Positions 59,301 through 64,000 of a stretch of 64,000 bases of DNA are shown here, piece after piece. The stretch covers positions 4,707,338-4,771,337 of the forward strand of contig NC_088302.1 in assembly GCF_032854445.1 (NCBI RefSeq), given 5' to 3'. The notes beneath the pieces were generated by a model, which was not told the origin of the DNA, ran no database searches, and was given only the letters and a program-made list of their open reading frames with translations. How positions within the stretch are numbered: the first letter of the stretch is position 1; each line of letters starts with the position of its first letter. The position numbers and the translations under genes are program-made. The DNA is from Liolophura sinensis (lineage: Eukaryota > Mollusca > Polyplacophora > Chitonida > Chitonidae).

Positions 59301-62300
59301 CTAGTGAGACACTCACCTGAGACAGGGTAAACGTTTAGGCCACAGAACAAAATCTTGACCTTGTGAGACACTCACCTGAGACAGGGTAAATGTGTAGGCC
59401 ACAGAACAGAATCTTGACCTACTGAGACACTCACCTGAGACAAAGTAAATGTTTAGGCCACAGAACAGAATCTTGACCTAGTGAGACACTCACCTGAGAC
59501 AGGGTAAACGTATAGGTGGCAGAACAGAATCTTGACTTTGTGAGATACTCACCTGAGACTAGGTAAATGTTTAGGCCACAGAACAGAATCTTGGCCTAGT
59601 GAGACACTCACCTGAGACAAGGTCAACCTTTAGGCAGCAGAACAGAATCTTGACCTAGTGAGACACTCACCTGAGACAGGGTAAACGTTTAGGCCACAGA
59701 ACAAAATCTTGACCTAGTGAGACACTCACCTGAGACAGGGTAAACGTTTAGGCCACAGAACAGAATCTTGACCTAGTGAGGCACTCACCTGAGACAAAGT
59801 AAATGTTTAGGCCACAGAACAGAATCTTGACCTAGTGAGACACTCACCTGAGACAGGGTAAACGTTTAGGCAGCAGAACAGAATCTTGACCTAGTAAGAC
59901 ACTCACCTGAGACAGGGTAAACGTATAGGTGGCTTTGTGAGACACTCACCTGAGACAGGGTAAACGTTTAGGCCACAGAACAAAATCTTGACCTAGTGAG
60001 ACACTCACCTGAGACAGGGTAAACGTTTAGGCAGCAGAACAAAATCTTGACCTAGTGAGACACTCATCTGAGACAGGGTAAACGTTTAGGCCACAGAACA
60101 GAATCTTGACCTAGTGAGGCACTCACCTGAGACAAAGTAAATGTTTAGGCCACAGAACAGAATCTTGACCTAGTGAGACACTCACCTGAGACAGGGTAAA
60201 CGTATAGGTGGCAGAACAGAATCTTGACTTTGTGAGATACTCACCCGAGACTAGGTAAATGTTTAGGCCACAGAACAGAGTCTTGACCTAGTGAGACCTG
60301 AGACAAGGTCAACCTTTAGGCCACAGAACAGAATCTTGACCTAGTGAGACACTCACCTGAGACAGGGTAAACGTTTAGGCAGCAGAACAAAATCTTGACC
60401 TAGTGAGACACTCACCTGAGACAAGGTAAATGTTTAGGCCACAGAACAAAATCTTGACCTAGTGAGACACTCACCTGAGACTAGGTAAACTTTTAGGCAG
60501 CAGAACAGAATCTTGACCTAGTGAGACACTCACCTGAGACAGGGTAAACGTTTAGGCCACAGAACAGAATCTTGACCGCCTATATGTTTACCCTGTCCAC
60601 AGAACAGAATCTTGACCTAGTGAGACACTCACCTGAGACAAGGTCAACCTTTAGGCAGTAGAACAGAATCCTGACCTAGTGAGACACTCACCTGAGACAG
60701 GGTAAACGTTTAGGCAGCAGAACAGAATCTTGACCTAGTGAGACTCTCACCTGAGACAGGGTAAACGTTTAGGCAGCAGAACAGAATCTTGACCTAGTGA
60801 AACACTCACCTGAGACAGGGTAAACATTTAGGCAGCAGAACAGAATCTTGACCTAGTGAGACACTCACCTGAGACAGGGTAAACGTTTAGGCAGCAGAAC
60901 AAAATCTTGACATTGCGAGACACTCACCTGAGACAGGGTAAACTGTTAGGCAGCAGAACAGAATCTTGACTTTGTGAGATACTCTCCTGAGACAGGGTAA
61001 ACGTTTAGGCGGCAGAACAGAATCTTGACACCTTGTGAGACACTCACCGGAGACGGAGGTCAGGGTTACCCTGAAAGTTTCTGCTTGCTCTCTCTCTAGA
61101 TCGTCCACAATGGTGATGCTGATGTTGTTAAGAGTGACTCCATCCAGGAAGATGACTTCCATAGGTGTCAGGCTGTAATCCACCCCTGCTGTAGCCGTAA
61201 GGTTCTCTGCCCGGTAACCTACTCTCACCTCACCGTACGACCCTCCAACACGTGTAACGGCCAGTCGGGCTATTCCATCTTCCTCCCTGACTGCAAAACA
61301 GATCATTTGTGTTTCTATAACATCTCAGTTGACAAAGTCATAAACAAGAATAAGCCACACAGTGAGCTTGTTGGTTCACTCAACTAAAGTGTTTGATTAT
61401 TCAACAATTTAAATCATTTGAAAATTGCATGTACAATTTAGCATATATTTAAATTTCTCACCAACAGTCTGTAATGCACTTGAATCAAATAAGAGCGTTC
61501 CTTCAGCATTATCATTCTTGTTGATCACCACTGTCTTGAAGTTGATCGGTCCAACAGCTGGCCTCATGTCAATACTCAGTCCCCCCAAGTCTGTGTAGTT
61601 ATTGTCACTGTAAAACAACATGGATTGCAACAAGTTGTAAACAATGAACAAAATACATTATTACATAAATTCCATCATTATCACTTGACGATTTATTCTT
61701 TATATGCACACCCACCACACACCCTCCAAAACAAATCCACTGATCCAAACTTGGTAAAGTTTTTTTATTGGTTCTTCTTGGTGATGTTTAGGTTTCCCTG
61801 TTCACATTTGTTCAATCTCCATAGTCTTGTCACTTGATCCGACATTGAATAATATGGACGTGGGAAATCATATCCATGAAAAGTTTACCTAAATTGATTG
61901 ATCAAACAACTTTCTACTTAAATTTAAACCTGAACACACATTGTGAAATGACATCTACAATCAAAAGTTTTGATGCCACGATGTTAGTTACCTCGGAGAC
62001 AAAAGCTGTACCCCAGTGATATTGAGGTAGAAATCCTCTGGTCCCTCTGGCACAGAATCCTGCACCACATCCACTCTAACACTCTTACTCCTCTCCCCAT
62101 CCTCAAAGGTCAAGGTTCCTGCACTGGGTACAAAGTCCTGATTGGCCAGAGCTGTTCCAGCAGAGGTCACGTAGGTCACTTCTACTCGCCCTCGGTGACC
62201 ATACTCTCTAACCAGAGGAATAGTTACCTATAAACAAAACAGAAGAGAGGTTTCAACATAAAACCCATTGTTAAAATAATTTATACAAGTACTTATTTCT

Positions 62301-64000
62301 TTTCAAGAAAAAAGACAAATTTTAAACACCTGGTGGTGCACTGAGTACATTTATATGATATGACCACAATGACAGTCATAAGATGGGCTCAAAAAAGTCA
62401 TCTTGTCTAACAGGTGCATTGCAAAACAGTCTTGCTGCCCAAAATGACCTTTTTCTTATTCGTAAAGTTATGCAAAAATCAAAAGAGTGTAGAATTAAAG
62501 ACGAGTGAAGGTCGACTTACGATGGTAAGAAACTAGCTCCAAAGTTGACCAATGTGTAACACATGGTTGACAAAACCATGTAACCATAAGTAAACTGTAA
62601 CGAACAATTGTGTTTAACTAAGCAAGCATCACAGGACAGACGAAACTGTATACAGATGGATGCTTTGATTGGCAGAAAAGTACAACAAGTTCATTTCTGA
62701 GCAACTGCTGAGCCATGTAGATTGACTAAAAGCAGCACCCAATTTGATGCTCCACATTGCTTTCAGTTGCTCTGAGGCGCTCAAAGTTGCCAAAAACCAA
62801 ACTACACCCAGTCACATGGTCGATCTACATCCAAAATAATGATAAGTGTATACCTGACATCACCTCCTGCTATTTGAGTAGACTTTTCAAGCAAAGCTAT
62901 AAAATATTCCTTGGAGCATATAATTTTTATGTACTCTGAAACAAGAAATATGTGTTGTGAATGAACTTACAACGCCTTCATCTTCCGACACTTGCATTCT
63001 GTCAGGGGGAGGAAATTGGAAGAGCCCATGAGGGTAGTCACTAGAAACAAACACAATCTCTGACACGGCTGCTCCTGGCTCAGTGGAGATGACAGCACCT
63101 CCTGTTGCTGAGGTCAATTGTAGGCTGAACAAGGAAGACAGCTCTGGCTGAGCATCATCTCTTGCCTAAAAACAAAATGAAAGATGTAAAAATAAAAGAC
63201 AAATTGTTAAAATATTTTTTTTACTTCAAGCTTTATTTTTTTCTCCGTATACAAATCAAACTGAGACTGATAAACTTTTAGCTTGTGGGACCTCCCATTG
63301 GTTCAACTATTAGCTGGTGATGGCAGTACTCTCAAGTAATGACTGATCACCGGTAATTTGTTTTTCTAAACATAAACCAGACTGAAGTCATATGGTAGAA
63401 TGTTTTTGAGTATAGCATAATAAATTTATCAAATCAAATTAAACCAAATTTGCTATGATGTCACAGCTTCTTCAGGAGTGCTATAGTATCTGCACTCAAC
63501 ACAGAATGATGACATGTAAAATTGCTTCCCCAAACATCATGAAAACAGCCAAACATATCATTAAATTAATTAAAGATGGTCTTTAGTTTTTCTGATTACC
63601 TGTAAGGTGATAGTAGCCGTTTCCTGAAGTGTGGCAAACTCCAATGATCCTTCCAGTTGTGCAAATGCAGTAACAGAACGTGGTGTTATAGACCATGTGA
63701 CTGTGATGCCGCTGAAAATCCCTGCGCCTCGTGACAAAACAACGTCTGTCTGGCCTCTGTACGTAGGACTAGATTCCCCAGGTTCACCGATGTAAACCTG
63801 ACGATATGCAGGCAGAATGGAGACTGTACCACTAGATCCAGGATCAGGGGAGATAATCACAGTGGCATCCCCATTGTCATGGGAGATGTCAGCATCTTCT
63901 GCTGACACAAGGGACACAATGAATTCCTCCTCGCCTTCCAGAATCCCATCTGATTTTGTTGTCAGTGTGATTGTTTTCTGAGGCTCTCCCTGTGGAACAA
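29486..64000 (-). CDS. ADGRV1: Adhesion G-protein-coupled receptor V1 (ADGRV1/VLGR1), C-terminal third
   Basis: Forty minus-strand exons, 5' to 3': 64000(open)-63600, 63165-62971, 62227-61992, 61607-61462, 61290-61048, 54036-53861, 53440-53165, 52736-52587, 52097-51877, 51525-51366, 50708-50537, 50266-50153, 49733-49552, 49132-48950, 48710-48552, 48237-48150, 47659-47510, 47160-46970, 46382-46242, 45990-45835, 45669-45523, 45332-45187, 44478-44274, 43909-43806, 40361-40245, 39911-39804, 39633-39463, 37192-37109, 36937-36874, 36731-36642, 36407-36304, 35993-35795, 35355-35251, 34618-34478, 33809-33728, 32406-32292, 32010-31853, 31516-31395, 30748-30572, 29767-29486. Every junction has GT-AG and matching phase, giving about 2,150 codons. 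Known family role: in vertebrates this very large receptor forms ankle links of hair cells and the periciliary link complex of photoreceptors, and loss causes Usher syndrome type 2C. The sequence shows Calx-beta repeats, a GAIN region with GPS, seven membrane segments and a PDZ-ligand tail. The full vertebrate protein is about 6,300 aa, so about two thirds lie beyond 64000. Confidence 0.95.
29985..30196 (+). mobile_element. MITE-like element, family A
   Basis: Starts tactgtaaatcttccacctt, ends gagaagattaaagaattagg, and is colinear with 24270-24492 (gatttgtctgtgtcacttag, caccctatagttctcctaaa). Terminal inverted repeats are degraded. It lies in the last ADGRV1 intron. Confidence 0.7.
30797..30905 (-). 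mobile_element. SINE fragment, reverse orientation
   Basis: Plus strand reads tattgatt-like tgattggtgtcttatgccgt, actcaaggatatttcactta, taggacggtgaccagtatta. Followed 60 bp later by a second copy in the same orientation. Confidence 0.7.
30968..31110 (-). mobile_element. SINE copy, reverse orientation
   Basis: Plus strand reads ttatttatttgattggtgtt, ttatgccgtactcaagaata, gcggccagcgttatgatggg, acgaccatctgcaggttgct. This is the second SINE in the same ADGRV1 intron. Confidence 0.75.
32490..32640 (+). mobile_element. SINE copy, diverged
   Basis: Body cagcaacctgccgatgatca, tttgctcccaccacgataat, tail gagttcagtgtaaaacaaca and caatcaaataaatac. Lies in the ADGRV1 intron just before the 52-bp array. 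Confidence 0.6.
32730..33560 (+). repeat. 52-bp minisatellite, about 16 copies
   Basis: Unit gtcaagggtgcaagaaacta, aagtacccagagtaaaccaa, acttcatctaaa. Copies are nearly identical, differing mainly at act/aca and tctaaa/tctgta/tctgaa. It sits in the ADGRV1 intron between exons 33809-33728 and 32406-32292, about 170 bp after the donor. I see no similarity to either exon. Confidence 0.95.
35040..35182 (+). mobile_element. SINE copy (3' half)
   Basis: Body cgcccgccataatgttggtt, tail gaaatattcttgagtgcgtc, then caatcaaataaataaatg. In an ADGRV1 intron. Confidence 0.7.
35795..43909 (-). CDS. ADGRV1: ADGRV1 exons 24-32: GAIN region, GPS cleavage site and first membrane segment
   Basis: After the last Calx-beta module the sequence changes to a helical and then beta-rich GAIN-like region (exons 43909-43806 to 36407-36304). 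The GPS motif is in exon 35993-35795: the cysteines of CVYFDES, GDICQV and [12 protein letters not shown] and the tryptophan of QTWTG are in the normal positions. The tripeptide H-L-T is intact, so autoproteolysis between L and T is expected. The first membrane helix ([15 protein letters not shown]) follows within the same exon. Introns here include a 3.4-kb one (43805-40362) that is almost wholly a 90-bp array, and a 2.3-kb one (39462-37193) with a MITE fragment, a degenerate tandem repeat and a two-copy direct repeat. Confidence 0.9.
37595..37880 (+). repeat. Two-copy direct repeat of about 140 bp
   Basis: Copies near 37600 and 37740 share the order gtggtaaaaaccatcattgt / gtagtaaaaaaacttcattg, then tctttgatatgcaaa / tttttgatatgcaaa, then ggctgagcaaa in each. 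The second copy holds the octamer ATGCAAAT and a gattggctgag. Lies in the ADGRV1 intron 39462-37193; function unknown. Confidence 0.6.
38640..39005 (+). repeat. Degenerate tandem repeat of about 60 bp
   Basis: About five or six loose units of the pattern gagctaaaaacaaaaaagctt, aaccttcaatccatgtatga, gagcccattatacag. In the same ADGRV1 intron as the direct repeat. Not similar to any exon here. Confidence 0.65.
39044..39152 (+). mobile_element. MITE-like element, family A, 3' half
   Basis: Contains actgtgcagattatttctct, acaccctatagtcctccaac and gttgaaaaggtcgaag, colinear with the second half of the copies at 24270 and 29985. Confidence 0.65.
40660..43805 (-). repeat. 90-bp minisatellite derived from an ADGRV1 exon end and its donor
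   Basis: About 35 copies fill nearly the whole intron after exon 43909-43806. On the minus strand each 90-bp unit has about 58 bases equivalent to the exon's end (taccctaaacagttatactt, gaggctgagcaaaccaacca, atggctcacg), then the donor gtaaggag and about 24 further intron bases. Nearly every copy keeps GTAAGG; the base before it varies (acg, atg, agg). Some units have short deletions (gattgagcaggtgattg) or a small insertion (gatttttgctcag). The copy at the high-coordinate edge continues without a gap into the true exon. Confidence 0.96.
44274..64000 (-). CDS. ADGRV1: ADGRV1 exons 1-23: Calx-beta repeat region
   Basis: This extracellular stretch is built of Calx-beta type modules, the calcium-binding beta-sandwich repeats that make up most of VLGR1. 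Recognisable pieces are [20 protein letters not shown] with [17 protein letters not shown] (exon 61290-61048), [20 protein letters not shown] with [14 protein letters not shown] (62227-61992), [17 protein letters not shown] (52097-51877) and [17 protein letters not shown] with TQPQGGA (46382-46242). Several exons open with a short start such as VSWRILG, VFWDVRG or VFWRVKR, which is the first strand of a new module. Modules are split over two or three exons, and many junctions are phase 0, which would permit exon or module duplication. The longest intron (61047-54037, about 7 kb) holds the 59-bp array. Confidence 0.9.
44770..44925 (-). mobile_element. SINE copy, reverse orientation
   Basis: Plus strand reads caagaatatttcgcttacat, caaggccaagattacggtgg, gaggaaacctggcagtgtca, cacgactatccacaggttgt. 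In an ADGRV1 intron. Confidence 0.7.
46468..46677 (+). mobile_element. MITE-like element, family B
   Basis: Starts tactgtaattcttcaacttt, ends gcgaaaaggttaagaaattt plus gggta. The core gaattggccaacctaaccga and tagttttgactccaaaatct matches the other family B copies. In the ADGRV1 intron between exons 47160-46970 and 46382-46242. Confidence 0.75.
46773..46860 (+). mobile_element. Short palindromic element, about 85 bp
   Basis: cacaaagccatttctgact and agtcagaaatgcctttgtg form an 18-of-19 inverted repeat about 35 bp apart, preceded by ggggccgatt. It has the layout of a very small MITE or foldback element. Confidence 0.6.
48010..48129 (+). mobile_element. MITE-like element, family A, 3' half
   Basis: Shares tgtgtcattacagatgcttc, aaactgtgcaagttatttct, catgccccatagttctctca and ggttgaacaggtctaagaat with the other family A copies. 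It ends just before the ADGRV1 exon 48237-48150 donor. Confidence 0.65.
52340..52480 (-). repeat. Dispersed repeat, family C
   Basis: Contains gatactgaagcttacattat, tccagtaggatatcattcta and ccttctagacaaacct, parallel to the copy at 22050-22195. Ends unclear. Confidence 0.45.
54065..56364 (-). other. Unique part of the long ADGRV1 intron
   Basis: No exon found on either strand. It includes a 17-bp hairpin at 55402-55442 and short A/T-rich tracts. The phase-1 join of exons 61048 and 54036 (reading VSG|GGAQLG) argues against a missing exon here. Confidence 0.5.
55402..55442. other. Hairpin of 17 bp with 7-nt loop
   Basis: accacaggactg and cagtcctgtggt pair perfectly around acactgc, and the stem extends outward five more positions with one T-G pair. 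It is deep in the long ADGRV1 intron. Too short for a typical miRNA precursor. Confidence 0.7.
56365..56934 (+). mobile_element. MITE-like element, family B, with internal minisatellite
   Basis: The 5' end (tactgtaattcttcaaca) and core (gaaattgaccaacccgacca, tagttttgtctccaaaatcc) match family B, and the 3' end ggttgaggaagtagggtaa is the usual terminal inverted repeat. The element is about 570 bp instead of 210 because a 31-bp unit has expanded just inside the 3' end. Confidence 0.8.
56545..56932 (+). repeat. 31-bp minisatellite, 12 copies, inside a MITE
   Basis: Unit ttgctctgtcatatatgacc plus agcttgaggag. In other family B copies the same spot reads ttgctctttcatttgcgaaa plus aggttaagaa, so the array unit is the element's own 3' terminal part multiplied. 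Confidence 0.92.
57500..57595 (+). mobile_element. SINE tail fragment
   Basis: Contains tatggctctcatcacaaaac and the tail gaaatattctcaagtacaga, ataaaacaccaattaaatag. A second tail piece, ttcttgattgcggcataaac, occurs at 57778-57798 where the 59-bp array begins. Confidence 0.6.
57785..61047 (-). repeat. 59-bp minisatellite derived from an ADGRV1 exon end and its donor
   Basis: About 55 copies of a 59-bp unit abut the donor of exon 61290-61048. On the minus strand the unit reads gtttaccctgtctcag|gtga, gtgtctcactaggtcaagat, tctgttctgcctaaac. The exon and its intron start read taaccctg, six extra bases, gtctccg|gtgagtgtctc, acaaggtgtcaagattctgt, so the unit is the exon end plus donor plus about 40 intron bases. 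Most copies hold CAG|GTGAGT, a better U1 match than the real donor CCG|GTGAGT. The first copy after the exon has gagagt instead and is not a donor. Confidence 0.96.

Noticed and set aside
57785-61047. Regular direct repeats that could be mistaken for a CRISPR array
   Set aside because: The repeats are contiguous with no unique spacers, the host is an animal genome, and the unit is explained by the adjacent exon end.

Overview
The window is eukaryotic nuclear DNA from an animal. It has multi-exon genes with GT-AG introns, many tandem arrays, and dispersed tRNA-type SINE and MITE-like repeats. The gene set (an SHB-family SH2 adapter, a TM6SF sterol/lipid membrane protein, a THAP-domain protein and a giant Calx-beta adhesion GPCR of the ADGRV1/VLGR1 type) points to an invertebrate. 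A SINE with a recurring tail (gaaatattcttgagtac..gtaaaacaccaatcaaataaata) resembles SINEs I associate with molluscs and other lophotrochozoans. That species guess is inference only.

Layout. 1-7159 (+): the 3' part of an SHB/SHD/SHE/SHF-type adapter in four exons, with a 51-bp array just before its first visible exon and a 1.1-kb array of 54-bp units inside its SH2 intron. 7160-12060: 3' flank with a 48-bp minisatellite and a MITE-like repeat. 14220-12068 (-): a three-exon, 499-codon THAP protein with a coding 36-bp repeat and a transposase-type helix-turn-helix but no DDE nuclease. About 14900-23868 (+): a complete TM6SF1/2-like gene, eight coding exons, 381 aa, with a partial copy of exon 7 and a 19-bp array in the last intron. 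23869-29485: intergenic, with a 40-bp array. 64000-29486 (-): the C-terminal third of ADGRV1, 40 exons, about 2,150 codons: Calx-beta repeats, GAIN region with intact GPS, seven membrane segments, and a cytoplasmic tail ending in the PDZ ligand DTHL. I fixed almost all exon boundaries by splice signals plus phase agreement from exon to exon.

The most unusual feature of the window is a class of intronic minisatellites that start at an exon's 5' splice site and whose unit is itself made of the exon's last bases, the donor, and the first intron bases. Three cases occur in two unrelated genes: 54-bp units after the SH2 exon ending 4676, 90-bp units after the ADGRV1 exon ending 43806, and 59-bp units after the ADGRV1 exon ending 61048. 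In the first the donor GT has been lost in every homogeneous copy. In the second the donor is kept in about 35 copies. In the third most copies carry an ideal CAG|GTGAGT donor, and one of these lies 120 nt downstream of the real donor in the same phase with an open frame between. A fourth intron, in the TM6SF gene, carries a partial exon copy next to an array. This looks like a recurrent local mechanism that amplifies exon-intron boundaries and makes decoy splice sites.

The genes do not form an operon or one pathway. They are neighbours with separate roles: tyrosine-kinase signalling, membrane lipid handling, DNA binding, and sensory-cell adhesion.
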